A stretch of DNA of 64,000 nt, from positions 124,001 to 188,000 of the forward strand of contig NW_017386083.1 of NCBI RefSeq assembly GCF_000237925.1, given 5' to 3'. The DNA is from Schistosoma mansoni (Eukaryota; Platyhelminthes; Trematoda; Strigeidida; Schistosomatidae). Made by a program: the position numbers and the translations under genes. The stretch's first letter is position 1, and each line of letters starts with the position of its first letter. Below, one piece after another: positions 11,069 to 25,500 of this stretch. Below the pieces are notes generated by a model. That model was not told where the DNA came from, did no database searches, and was given only the letters and a program-made list of their open reading frames with translations.

Positions 11069-13597
11069 ATGTCCATAACTAAGGGACCTGTCAATGTTCA
11101 TAAGAAGGGGTTAACTTCAGCAGTTTATGATATTCATGGACGGTAAGGCCTCATGTTCTGGCCGTATGTTATTTTATTCAGCTGTATAGTTACTGGTGGA
11201 TCAGATGGGAAAATCAAAGTCTTTGAATCGCTTGATGACGCTTGCCCTGTTGAACACATCGTTGGAGAAAAAATCAATGCTATTGCTTGCCGAGTAGGTA
11301 TTAGACATTAATTTTAATTTCGAGTTAGTATGAAAACGTCATTGTTGCTACTGAGGGAACTTACGTCCACATTCTTCAGATGGAAGATGGTCTTCCTGAC
11401 GGTGTAGCTACCCGCTTTACTGCAGAAGTCAATCATTTAGCTATGAACAAAGACCTTAGTAAGATAGCTTTGTGTAGTAGGTAGGATATTGCTCCATGTG
11501 GTTTATATTAGTAGTGATTTCTCGGTCAAGGTTGTAGATCTTTCGGGCCATGATAGCGACCGGGAATTGGTTTTCAATGGACATCAAGGAGCTGTCCTGA
11601 GTGTGGCTTTTGACCCTCTCGATGTATTTATAGCTTCTGCTTCATGTGATGGTAGTGTCCGTCTCTGGGATCTAGTAATTGGGAAGGAAACAAAGTGTAT
11701 TTCTACGCTTGTGAAATGCAACGATCCTCTCTTTGCTCCAAGTTACTGTAGATTATGCTGGGAGAGCACAGTTGGGAAGGTTTGTCCATATCGATTCATG
11801 TTCCATTTGTCAGTTCTTACTTGTGCCGGTTGATAAAGAAATCAGAATGTTTGAACGAGTGTGTTGGAGTTTACTTTGCTCCCTATCCTGCCCTTCAGTC
11901 GCTCAAGCATACAATATATGCGCTTCTTCACGGGATGGCAACCTTATTTCAGCTGGGTCTTTAGATGGGTGGATTATTGTTTGGCGTGTTGAAGACAGAC
12001 AACCAATTCATCGGTATGATATTTCGTGTTTGACATACTTATTAAAATCTTGGTTAGACTATAATTTATGGATCACCTTTGAGCAACGCTAAAATTACCT
12101 TGGAGTGTCCACCTACTTACCGGGGTTAAGAGTTGTATATTAGTGTCAAGAATTAAAATTAGGATTTACAGTTGAATGTTGGGGTCAGGAATTAGATTTA
12201 ATGTTTTTATCACGAAGTGACATCAGTTATAATGCCAAAATGGTATCTAACCAAATTAATAAACAAATTTCGCTCCAAGATCTATCTTTAATGTGATTGA
12301 TCTCGCCAAAGTCTCCATAAGTTTAAGCACTCATCCAACTGGCTGGTCAGTTTCTCGCTGCTTTTAAGTTATATATTATTGTTGGCTGTCACAGTAAATG
12401 TATACCGTAATGTTACTGGACTGATATTTTTTTTATTTATTTAAACATGAATATTGGTGCAAAGGGGCACCAGACAAATATGCGCCATACAAATCTCATT
12501 TGATTTGTGTGAGGGCTGTGATACTACCCGGGTGCTCAAACCGAAACAGGTGATTTTCTTAGGGGTCACACCCGGAGCCTTTAACCTAAAGGTCTGATCC
12601 ACAAGGCAGTGGAGCAACGTAAAGAGATGCAGTTCCATGGTAGCCGGCGACCAATAATTGGTTTATGCGCCATTCGTTCCCTCAGGATCCTGAAGCCAAT
12701 GTTCACCATTGGTTTGGAATCAGGGTTTTCCAACTCCCCTAGGTGGATCCTAGGTGAACATTCGCTTTTTGACCTCTCAAGTACGTAAACAACACCCCTG
12801 CTAAGATAAGGCAGTGTGTAGAACTTCCTTGGCAGAGGCTGTATACGCGTGGCCTTGTGAAAGCATTTCGCGAGGGCGGTCCCTTTTCACTCTCGGCCGT
12901 ATCAGGGCATTTTGGGGCGCTGGACTGATAGACCTATGATTGCCGAGTTACATATCTGGATAACTACTTTAAGACAAATAGTCTTAACTCAATTTCCAAC
13001 GATGAGTTTCGGCGCTTTGGACCCACCGTTCATGGCTGTGGTACGTATCCAAAGACAAAATTAACAGTTAAATTACTTCTTACACAGATATTTATAAGCA
13101 GCTACCGGTAATCTCGCCATTTTGCTGCGTGTCTATAAAAGAATCCAAACGTGCCTAGAATTAGGCGAAAAGGTGACCCACGTTATCCAAAATTGTCTTA
13201 GAGAAATGAAAATAAATCGATAACAAAACCCATAATTGACCGTCGTGTGGACTTAAGTCGTTAGATTAGAACAGGATTCGTGTTCAAAATCAGCCACGTG
13301 ATGTTTCCTTCAAGTTGGTTACATTTTTAAATACTTGATTGTTATTCACCTTACGATAATAAGTCAGTATGTTTAGTGATCGCCGAATATTTACTCGAAA
13401 TTAGTAAGTTGTTTCTTGACTTGTCAGTGCTATTTGGAATTAATATACTGAATAACTTTTAAATGTTTCTTGTTAATAGTATTCGTGATCCGTCTCATAG
13501 TCGGATTTGTAGCTTATTTTGGCATCCTCTCGACAAAAATCTCCTATTCGCAAACGAAAATGGATCTGTGGGACTTGTTCACGCTCCAGACCACCAG
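11069..13597 (+). CDS. WDHD1: WDHD1 exons 1-6: N-terminal WD40 propeller
   Basis: These exons encode about 307 residues. WD-type repeats are visible: CIVTGGSDGKIKVFESLDD, LPDGVATRFTAEVNHLA, SSDFSVKVVDL, SVAFDPLDVFIASASCDGS followed by VRLWD, LVPVDKEIRMFERV, SAGSLDGWIIVWRVED and LFWHPLDKNLLFANENGSV. In the family this domain binds other replisome and chromatin clients rather than forming the trimer. The first four introns are only 39, 35, 31-34 and 34 nt; intron 5 jumps to 1466 nt. Open frames that read through these micro-introns (for example 11489-11833 and 11733-12092) misrepresent the protein. Confidence 0.92.
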
Positions 13598-16500
13598 GTA
13601 TTTTTCTTCTATTGTTTTAAACATTTTTGGTACCAGTATTGGGTCTGCCGAAATTCGTTTCAGCACGTAATAAATTTCAAAATAGAGATGTCGAATATCA
13701 GCTTCCTATGTAAACCCATGTTATCAACAACAAGAAGGTGGAAACTGTCATAAGATCCAAGGAAATGGTTTTGACATTATTCATTCTTGTAATCGTGATT
13801 GGTAATGATGAAATGTTTAGGGGTGCTTTTCTGTGTCCAGAATATTGCTCCAAACTAGTCTGCGCTGGTGTTTTGTTTGAGTATTGGTAGTCAAGTAGTT
13901 TGGCGTATTGTTTACCCTATTTACTTTGCAACCCATTAAATGTGGGCTTGTAAAACCTTGACCCATTCATAACGGTTGTTAGGACTATGATGTCTCATAC
14001 AGCAGTTGCAGGAGACTTGAGAATATCTATCGTTAGATGAAGATGCATTGCAGGGATTTACCTACATGAGGTTATGAAGCATGGCTCGTAAAAATAAAAA
14101 ATCGAACTACAGATATTCGATTAGCAACACAGGCGAACAAAACGTGAGACTCTAAGATAAACATGGAGTTTACTTAATTAAAGGTAGAAAATCAATAAAG
14201 ACCACTAAATATTCAGCATTTAAAAATCCAGAGCGACCACATATGTACAATTGTGATCGTGTTTGAAACGCATCGTCGGGGTTTTCTGACTCCTAAGCAT
14301 CTAGTTTACCAATAATAAGTTTTAAATTCCTTAAGCGACGTTAAGTTATGTAATAACCAATTTTACATCTTTTTATTACCTCGATGTGTAGAATTCAAAC
14401 TACACTTGTTTTGAGCTTGGTGTTGTAATCTCAAATAGTACCATTTTGATTAATATCAAATGCTTCCCTGTGAGAGTACGTTGAGAACCTCATGGTCTCG
14501 TGACCATGTGTTCTATGATTTCGTTATTCTAACACCTTTTAAATGATATATCTACCTGTTGGTGCTGCTTTTTCTTGTTCTAATTCTCCAAGCCTTCTAG
14601 AGATCCATTGTCTCCGAATAGAATAGCTCAGTTAATGGGTTGTGATGAAGACGGTGATACTGCAGATCTCTTAAGTGCGGCTGCAGCTCAGGCGGAATCT
14701 AGCAGACTTTTAACTGACGACGATGTCATCCTCCACTCAAACGAGGATGATAGTAGTTCTGATTCCATTGATTTATCTCGAATCAAATCTGATTACATGT
14801 CACTCAATGATGAAGCTGAGGAGAAACAAGCTCCTACAGAAGTAGAAATCAAAGCGACTGTTCCTATTATAGAAGATAATATTTGCCCAAAAAAGGATAA
14901 CGTCACAACCCAATCTTTGCAGAAGGCTTTCCAGTCAGGTGCAACACCACTTGGTGAGCAATATGTATTTTTTGTGTAGTTTGATTGAAAATAAGAGCAT
15001 AGAAACATGCCATGCTTAGGTGGTTCTATGGATTTAGGCCAACAGTGGCATCAAATGCATTTGTTTATACGTTTGATTTCAAAACTTATAATGCATGGAA
15101 GCTTCACGTAGTTATGTGATTATTTCTTTCTGTTTAAATCCAAATCAAGTCCTGTAAAAATACTCGTATACATAGATTAATAATACCAATAGTCTAGAGA
15201 CTTTGTAGTTATTAATAGTATTTGAATTATAGTATAAACTAGTAATCTCAGAAACAACGCAATTTAATCAAGTATTAGATGAACACGAACGAATGTATTG
15301 TATTTGGAATTCAAAATGAAGCAGCTATCAAGTACAAAGAAATCATTGGTTCATATAAACACCACATTTATATCGCCATTAATTATTCATGTAATCTCCT
15401 TCATATTCTTTTGATTTTATTGGTACGACCAAATGCCTCAAGTTCGCGACTACGTGACGATCGGAGCCATTATATCAATTAGACATGTATATTGCCAGTT
15501 TTCTAATTGTCCAAAGAAACTGATAGTGTTATATACCTTGTATTTAATTGAGATTTGATGAGAATGAACTGTCACTAGTGGATTTTCTACTTTAATATTG
15601 TGTAATAAGATCTTGTTTCCTACTTCAAATAACAAGTACGACAGCCCTGCATCGATAAGCATATGTTGTTTTCAGTACTTAATTACCCAGAAATACCGCA
15701 TATAATACTCTCAGGAACCGCGATCATGTTATTAATCACTCGAACAAATACCTTTATTTTAGTCATCTTAAGAGTCACTGAACAACTATTATTTTTTTTT
15801 AGATAAAATGTAAAATTAAAGTGAGGTATCTGACCCCTTGAGCTGTTTCATCGATAATTATGACTGTATGTATCAGTCAAAATATGTGACTTTATAGGTT
15901 TAATTTTTTTCAGATTTTATAATATCTGCAAAACTCATCGTGTTTTGCTTTTTATCCATCTTTTTTCCAACGTCAGGTTTTCGCGAACGTTTCATGGTAT
16001 GGAATAGAATCGGTATCGTGACACAGTTCAGGGACACAGCTGAATACCAGGCAGAGGATGATGCTTCAAATCAGTCTTCTGGGGGAAGTATAGAAGTAGA
16101 ATTTCATGATAATAGTTTACATCATAGTTTGCGGTTATCCAATAGTTCGGGCTATTCTATGGCAGATCTAAGTCTAACTGCCTTGTTGCTAGCATCTAAA
16201 GTATGTTGTGCACTTAGGGTTGGATTTCATTATTATCATTATTATTTCTGAGTCATCCAAAACTTATTGTAATATTGAAATGATGGAGGATGTTTGTAGT
16301 TCAGGGTGAGGATTTCAATGGTGTCTTTTTATCTGGACTGTTTAACACTAGTGGAGCTTTCCTTGTCTTCCTTGACATCATCAGCTCACACTTCAATAAG
16401 TTTTGTTGTATTTTTGATCGTTATCAAAGTAATGAGAATCAAAATCGGAAATATATGTTTTTGTATACAAAACAGTAACTGTCAGGCTTAGACTGGTCTA

Positions 16501-19500
16501 AACTGTGTACTGCTGTTAACAGCTGTTCTTCACTGCCTCGTTTGAGCATTCATTTGTGTTTATAAGTAGCAGTGAGTCAGTCAGCTACAACGTAGGACCA
16601 GGGACATACATGCATCGGTCCAAGTTGCCACACCTCATCAGCACAACAAGATAAACACTAAGCTCATAGGACTAGTTACTTCAATGGTGTGTAAGAAAGA
16701 ATTAGTTTGTAGGAAGAATGGTATAGAGCAATTTTAATCTCACAGTTTAAGAGAAGACAAAGAGTGTATACACCGACGCCATTGTGATCGATTCAGAACC
16801 CTGTCACCCAGTGTCCAACCATTGGTTACGATAGTTACGTGGACCCCAACCAGGTAGTCTGCATCTACCAACATGGCTCAGACTAGAAGTCAGTGACTTC
16901 AGGGACTGATGCCACGTTTTGGTTTTATATTGCATATACTATAGCACTCAGGTTTGTTTGAATTGTTTTAAATGTCCGATAGATTTTTTCAAAGATATTA
17001 TAACTGTATATTTTGTAAAAACCTAAATATGACTAGTAGGTGAAGTGATCGCTGTATATATTTAGTTGATTTAATTTTATTCTGACCACTCACAGTGCAT
17101 CTGAACTTTCATATTGCTTCAAACTACTAATAGTTTAATAATCGATTAGGAACAAAAGTGATCAATAAACTGCAGTTGTACTCAACAATATTTCTATCAG
17201 GACTCATATATTCAGTCTTATCTACTTATAAAATATTACTGTTAGCTAGACAAGAGCTTTGTAGATACGTTATTCGCTAGCAATCGTACTCTAAAACTTT
17301 TAATTGAACAAAATCACTGAACTAAACTGTAGTGACTTGATAGTCTCGTAGGCTCTTTTCTTTCGCTGGGTTATTAGCTGGAAACAAGTTTTTTCTAAGA
17401 TTAGCTATTTTCTAGAATAAATATAAGAAATAAGGTTGAATGTCTGATTGAAATGTTAGTGAAGATGGATATTTTAGATCGGTTCGTGTTGGGATTAACA
17501 GTCAAAAGTGTTTCATTAAATAGGATTTACTACGGCCTAGAATCTCGTTCATCTGCATCTTAAAAATGATGTAAGTTCGTCTGTGTTTGAACTAAAAGGG
17601 ATGAACTGTGCAATTAACATCCTTATCCATTTATAAGTAGAATACCTGAATATTTAAACTATAGGATTTCAGACAATAATATAATCAATGGTTAATTTTA
17701 ATGTATGACTTCTGTAGTACCAAAGTGCGTAGTCCGGGTTAAAGGATATCTATTATCTACAATTTGCTTAAAAGTTCAGTAAACTAGTTTGTTATCCTCT
17801 CCTTAAATGCAGTTAATAAATCTCGTAAAATCCCAATGGGTTGTCATTTTCAATTGTGGCTATCTTTCTAATCTCACAATATTCGAATAGATTTTGGGTA
17901 ACCGTAAATTATTTAAAAATCTATTCAGATGTTTTTCGCAAGGTTATCAAAATCTGTTGTTTTTCTTGAGAATTAATTGATCGTCTATAGTAAATCTAAA
18001 TACCTAAGAAACTAGGACTTTTGGAAACCTGAAGGTAACTTCCAATTCCTCACTTTTGACTCCCATAATTATTGCATACTATGCTTTTAAATATGCGATA
18101 AGCATAGTTATCATGCTAAGGTAGGTGTCACCTGTCGTCAAAAAAATAAATCTTGTGAACTAGTGATGAAGTATACGACTTTTGAGTTGCTGTTTTTACA
18201 CCGCCCTGAAATTGACATCAGAACGTTATTAATACGTTTTTATCCATTAATCAGGGATTGCTATAAAATCTAGTTTTCGTCCCAGTTAATGTAACCCATA
18301 GTTGTTGCTAAGTTTTTCGCATAGCAGGTTAAAAGCAAATATAGGACAAAAATAGGTTGGTTGGAATTCAAACGTCCTTCAATATTCGTTTTCCAAAGTT
18401 CATTTGTTTCAGCTTCACGACTTTAATTATATGGTAACTTGGACTGATGCATATATGTGCCTGGTCCTACGTTCTACATAACTGACTGACTTAATCGGCT
18501 TTTAATGTTAACATAGACTCGAGTCACTAATTTTCTGGTTTATTTTGATAACATATGTAAAAAGACAATTTATTCATGCTCTAATATAGGTTTTTCATAT
18601 TGTTTAGGGTTCAGACGACCCCAATCTGGATGATTTGAATGATGATGAGCAAAATGAATTATATGACCTTAGTCGCATCGCCATATTACCACTCGATGTT
18701 GGCAGTTCAAACATCGGAGATACCTCTGCAGAATGGACTACAACTCTTCCACCTGGCGAATTATGTGATGCAGTATGCTTAGTTACTGAAGAGGGTAATG
18801 ATAGGACTGAAAGTCCTGGTTATGCTGTTGTCGCTACCTCAAAGCGCTTGCTGCGCATTTTTACTCAACCTTCCCCTTCTTCATCCGTGGCTCATTCGAA
18901 TAATTTACATCTGCTTCAGATAAATAAGCTAGGTTCGCCACCCATTAGTCTCTCTGGTCACCACACTGTTGTCTTAGCAAGTCATCCTAGTAATCCTATT
19001 TTGGCTGTGGTAACTTGTAATGTAGTAGGAGAATTAGAATGGAGAGTGTTTTACTTGGGAGGAATTATGCTCGGATCCAACCGGACTGCAACTCCATTAT
19101 GGATGAAAAGTTCCTTATCTATCTGGCAACATTTACCACTTAGTCCTCCGTTAAAACATAATACCTCCCTTGACACTTCAGTAGTTCGCTTAACTTGGTT
19201 TGGGTTCTCTGATACTGGAGGATTGTTTACATATGACTCTAATGGAGTCGTACGACGACTTATTCATGGCCGTTCCCAAAGACACCCTGAATTTCATTGG
19301 GTTCCTATATGTGATACAAGAAGTTTATTAAAGCAAAGCAATAGGCGAACAGATAATTATTTCGTTGTTGGTGTCCTAGAATCTTATGAATCCGTAGAAA
19401 ATTTGTCTTCTGAAAATAAGAATGATTTGAAATCCAATGTCGTTGGGTTTGGTCAACTTCAAGCAATTTACTGCAAAGCCTCAAAATGGCCAAGAGTTTT

Positions 19501-22500
19501 TCCACGACCTGTGGTGTCAAATATACCCTTCCGTTTACCTTTATGTGCAATGAATACTGATCAAAGTGATTTGGAGGTGAGTTTTACAAGTACTTGTGAA
19601 TTATAACGTTATGTTTATCACTTTCTACCATTTAAAGTCAGTATTATGATTTCACATATGCCGAATGATTAATTAGCTTATGATATCGTATCATTACAGT
19701 TGCAGCGTGATGTGGCGATCCAAATAAATCTTGGCTGGATCATGTTGCGCAACTGTTTTTTTGTACATTAAAACTTAGCATTAATTATATCTCTCACTAA
19801 TATAATCGGATTTATGGCTTATTTTAATCCTTAGATTACCAGCCTAGTCAGTCTTTTTTGATTTTATAACTTTGGTAAGCCTACTAAACTTGAGAGAGCC
19901 AAACAATTGAAGCCAAAAGTAGTCATATTTGTCCTTTAAAGTTTGTTAAGATTGTCATAGTATCGACTACTACCAGTAGTCATGATATTAGTAACAATAA
20001 AACGTTTCTAACATTACAGAGCTTAGAAATTTTTAAAAAGTCAAAGGGGAAAGCATTTAACAGGGGTGAAAATGATCTGAAGAAACAATTCAAATATCAT
20101 TGCCAAGATATATTTCATTCATTCCATGTATCTTAATGTTTATCAAAAGGTACAATGTAAGATTGCATCAAGATCGCCATATCTGACAACATTCCAAGCT
20201 ATTCGGTTTCACGGTCTCTAGTACCCTATCTCAGCGGTTGTATTTGGGCAAATACTAATTCAACACAACTGTCCATCATTCTATGACTTCATATCATAAA
20301 ATTAACAACCATTCTGCTGTTCTCACTGAAACGATATACCTAGGATGTGCTCGAGCTACAAAAACCGACATTTCAATTATTCACTATACCGAGCAGACAT
20401 TGTTGGACCTCAGCATTACTTTCACGGTTTTTCTAGCGAACGCAACTAATCTTTTGGAAACGAAGACCGAACTCAAAGTATTCGGATATACTTAGCCGGG
20501 AGATAGGCTAGGATTAACAACCACAAAAATGACTGCTCTAACCGAAGCTTTATATACCTGAAATTATCAGATTTATGAAGACTTTTGCTAAAAATTTTCT
20601 AGAATAAACTGTTGGGTGTTCATTCAGCATGTCATTCATCACAAGTTGAACCATTTTTTGGACTGACGTATTCATTTGATATTGCATGGGTATAAGTTTC
20701 TCCTAATATACCATTGACTTAGATTAAATTCTTTGGTAATTATTGATAAATGATTTCTTCCTTTAAGGCCACTTTCTCATCAACGAGAAATAAATATTTA
20801 TTACACCACTAGAGGAAAGCTAGGAGGTGGCCAAACCAAAACGTGCTATCAACCCATTGAATAACTGATTAGTGGATCGATCCGCGTAAGTAGATGCAAA
20901 CTACTTGATTGGGATCCGTGTAATAATCTTAACCAACGATAGTTAGAGATTTTGAGTGAACTGTCTGAAAATCGCTCGCAATAACTCAGGTGCATTCCCG
21001 ATTCGTCTTCCCTTAGATCTTAAGTTTCTGAATTATCTTATACTTGTTTTGATTATTCTACTCATTCACATTTCCCAAGCAAACTATGTTTCCTGTTTTC
21101 TGTAACCACTAACACTACTACTCTGGGATTTGTCTTGACAGTTTCATCTCATTGTGGTGATGTGGTGTGACAATTTGAACCTATGTACATATGTGACAAG
21201 TTCTCCGTTAAGTTTGACCAAATGACACCCATCCAGAGAATATATTTGATGGCTTTTTCTTGTTAGTTAAAATGGATCATTTGTTTGAATAATCACTTGT
21301 CGAGTAAATTAGTGGTTCAATCCTTGTCCCACCTACTTTGATTTGGGATTATATGGTACTGTTGAGTGCGTGCGATGTTACTGTCCATTCGCCTTCGAAA
21401 TATGAGTCTGGTTATGGTTCATCTTTCCTTATTGTTATATCCCCTGGTGAATTATGAATGGTAACTCTAAGGACTATTTATCAACCAATGTATTATGCCT
21501 ATTTCCTATTGTACAATTGTTACGTAACTAAACTATTCATATTCGTGTTTCTCTTATCATTAGCTTTATTTTGATCTTTGATTTATTATCATACGATTCT
21601 TGAGTTATAATCAGTTGATTGATTACTTTGGTTTGTATAAAAACCCAGTATGTTTGTAAATAATGATTCATATTGTCGAGGCTGTTATTTGTGTTCTGGA
21701 CTCAACTGGCTGGACTAGGCAGATAGGAAGGACCGAATAGCACCCAAGACTGCTCGTACGATTTCAAGTATCATCGCTGCTCCGATCAATAAATTCACTC
21801 CTCTCTAATTGCACGTTCATATATATTACGAGTTCACACGATATAACACTTATCAACTGTGACTGCATTCTTCAGAATAATCAGTAACGAGATTACAGCG
21901 TCAGAAGGGATTGTAACCGAAAATATGGTAGTAAACAATACAGTTTTAATATTTTTTTTTTGCCTAATATCATTAAACAGGTTTACTGTTAATATCCTTT
22001 TTAAATAGGAAAATTATCTTCAGTGTTTAATCAGTGAGGACTGGCCTATCTGGGGTCCGAATACTACTGATGCAAATGAGGATATATTGTCACATTTGTT
22101 ATCATTAAATACAAAGTCGCTGACTAAGCGCAAGGCAGTTCTGTTACGTCTTTTCGCTGTGAGTTTTGTTCACTTATCTTTATCTGTTTGTACTAATTTT
22201 AGTCATGTATCTAAATATAGATATTCACTGCAGACAGTGTCTTATGTTTTGCGTTTAAAATGTAGAACATATTTCTCGGATGTCTTCTTAAAGATTTGAT
22301 GAGAAAGAAGTTGCAACAAGACAGTTGCTATTACAAATCATAAAGCTTATTGTGTGGCTCTAACGGAAATAAGTGAATTAGCAATCACAGACACCGTCAA
22401 AATTATAAAATGGTAAGAGATCGTTCGAAAACTAACGTGCAGCTTATGGGCGCAATAACTGACCAAAACGTTGAATGTACATCGATTTTCCGACTAACCC

Positions 22501-25500
22501 CAGACAATGCTATTGTGAGATATTAAAGAGATTTGTGTTTATAGGATATGACAATGTCTTAAAAAAGGGATAACGAATTTGAAGATAATGTTGTATAAAT
22601 ATATGGCAAAAGGTCTTGGGCAATCAAAATGTCATAATCTACTGAAATTATAATCTTTCAAAAATAAGGCAATGACGATGTGGAAAGAAATATTTATTGT
22701 TTCTTAATCATCAGCATATGGCACAAGAGTATAAAAATATAAAAATCCAGAGAACATAATGATTAAAAGTGAATTTAAGGGTACTGTAGGACAACGTTAA
22801 GCACACTATTTGCTTAGGCTAGAAAACTAATCACTATAACAGTTTCCATGTCATCAATAATTTTTTTGAATGGAAATTTCAATCCTTCCTTTCCATAATT
22901 ACTGTTCCGGATTAACTCCTTTTTTGTTTTACTCCATGCAGCTGGCAGCAAAACTCGAATCTGACTGGGCTAGCCTCGCAATCGCTAATATGATGCCAGA
23001 TGCAGCGACTGTTCAGCTTGCTATTAGATACGCTGGTCGGCTAAGGCGTCAAAACCTCGCACACCGTTTAGCAGGAGTCGCTTTGGAAAAAGAACGCCGT
23101 GTATCAGAAACTGTTGAAGTTAATGATTGGGATGATATACCACAGAGTTCAACATTTAAAGGGAAATATAATAGGTAAATATATTAATCGATATGTTATT
23201 ATTTTTGGTTAATATTTTAGTGAGAAGTTTCAATTCACTAAATTACAGAATACTATTTTGAAACCGATTTATTAATTGAACTACCATCTTAAATTAGTCA
23301 AACTACGTGAATTCAGAATCGGGTAGTGTTGATGTCGTTGTGGTGAACAAAAACTCACGTACAGTAAACCATTTTATCATTTTACGCTAAGTCACATAGT
23401 ATATTTTTAAAACATGAAAAATCATACATTAAATACATCCTTGAATTGTCCTGTACATACTCCATTATTCTTCCAATCATGTTATTATTCCGAATGCTTT
23501 TTGTTTCCCTTCTCTATTTCAATTTTCTGATGGTAAACAATCCACTTCCGATTGCTGCTACACACCATTTATATATGTCCGCACCATATCGTAATCTGTG
23601 AATCTATTTCGGCCAGTTTCCAGGATCAGGGTTCAACCAACTCTTCTTTTCATGAATAAACTGCATCAAGTTATACAGTTTGCTTTTATTATTATTTCCT
23701 TTTCTTCCATGACCCAGTTTCACATTGTATTCCAGTTTTCAGTTTGTGTCTAAGTGATAAGTACTTGGTAATAAGATTAGTTTACTTTTGTATTTCTAAC
23801 ACCTATATTTCACATAATGACTAAAGGTGTCCCCAGTTTTCATCGTTTAAGGATTTATAAATCTTACTAACGAACTGAATTGTGGAGACTCCTAACAATT
23901 ACATCACTGACAAGAGTATGTATGTTCCTCATCGCTAATTCTAAGAAAATACTATTAAGAGAAAATAACATACGTGTGTCTTCGTTGTTAATAAAAGGAT
24001 TTACCGTTGAAACTTTTATACTCATTCAACACTTCGAACAATTGATTTTTAGGGAGAATAGTCCCATTTGTTGTTGAAACCTTTGCCTACATACCTTATC
24101 TTGAGTTGTCTTTGTATTGTGTATTTATGGGTTTTTAAATTTTCCATGCTGGCAAATAAACCAGTCGCAACATTAAGGATGAGAGTCTTTTACATATATT
24201 ATACGTTTTAAAATATCCTGTCGTATATGTGACTATTACTCTCCATGTATTATTCCTTTGGTCTAATTGTAATAATGTTTAAATCTGTTGCACAAATTGT
24301 TAGATAGACTTAAAATACTTAGCTGTGTTCGTTCTGTTTCATGAAGGTGATACTTCAGATTAAAAAAGTAATATCTTTGTATGCGATGAGACTGCAATTT
24401 ATGGATAAACCGATGAAATTAAGAATATCAAGTCTTGGATTTGGGGATGAAATTCATTCATCTTATAGTTAAACAGCATTTTTGGCATTATAGGTGATGC
24501 CAGCTCGTAACGAAAACTTACTTTAGTTTCTAATCTCCATCTTAGTTACCCATATTAATTTATAGTCCTCTTTTGACCTTGGTGGGTTAGTGAGTTGTCT
24601 CAAGGTCACCTTGGCGTCGCTCACAGGTTGTCCGTAAATCATAATCCCACCTTCTATTCTGGATGGTTTGATTTGTCTAGAGTTTTAATATTCCGACTTT
24701 GGTAATCGTCTGTTGCTTATGTGATCCTAAGCTAAATTCGACCGTTTTTTATTAGAAATTGGTCAGCAGCATTTTCAGTTGTGCTATATATAATTAATTT
24801 CCCGGTTCGTGAATTTGAATTCATTTTTGTTTAGTGCATGCATACACTATGGAATTTAGTCTCATTTCCTAATGTTTTCTAGAGATCCTACTACGTTCTC
24901 AGGTCATTCTCCGTCAAACAACCGTATTCATTCTCATTCAAAGACTTCAAGACCTACAAATGATTCAGATTATCATGATGTGGCAGATACTTCGCTTGTT
25001 AGTTCAGGAACCGATGATGGTCATACCGATGTTTCCATTAATAATCTACCTCTAGCAGATTCCGAGTCTCTGTCTCATTCTGTGTTGACTCCCTCTTCAC
25101 GAAATCCATTCAAAGTGAGTTAATAAAAACATATTACTATGTGTGTGCTTTCCAATGCGTGTTCGCATAGATAAAACAAAGTAGCGTTACCCTTCTAATT
25201 GAATGAATTGTTTTAAAGATGTCATAATGTGTGCAAATAGCTTGATGCTTGATGAACATAGTGTTTGTAGTTTCTCACTATTTACAAAACTGTCAAGTTT
25301 CGGGATTAGTAAAGACTAGGTCGCTGTTCACGAAACTATCATGGTATGCAATAATCAACCGTAATACCTGACCGAATGAATAAGGAATTGGAAGTAAAAC
25401 ACCATTCAATAAAATGAGTTTCCAGCATGCTAATATTAAGCATTGTAAACTGATCAGTCGGGTTAATTTCCTAGGATTCGCAATCAAACATATGTATGAC

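Noticed and set aside
11489-12092. Overlapping open frames in the WDHD1 5' region as separate genes
   Set aside because: They arise from reading through 31-39-nt introns. The in-phase exon model explains all of them as one protein.
12441-12638. Partly conserved short frames in repeat J (also 48302-48535 and 49200-49448)
   Set aside because: Similarity between copies is DNA-level repeat similarity; frames differ in start, end and intactness, and no domain is visible.
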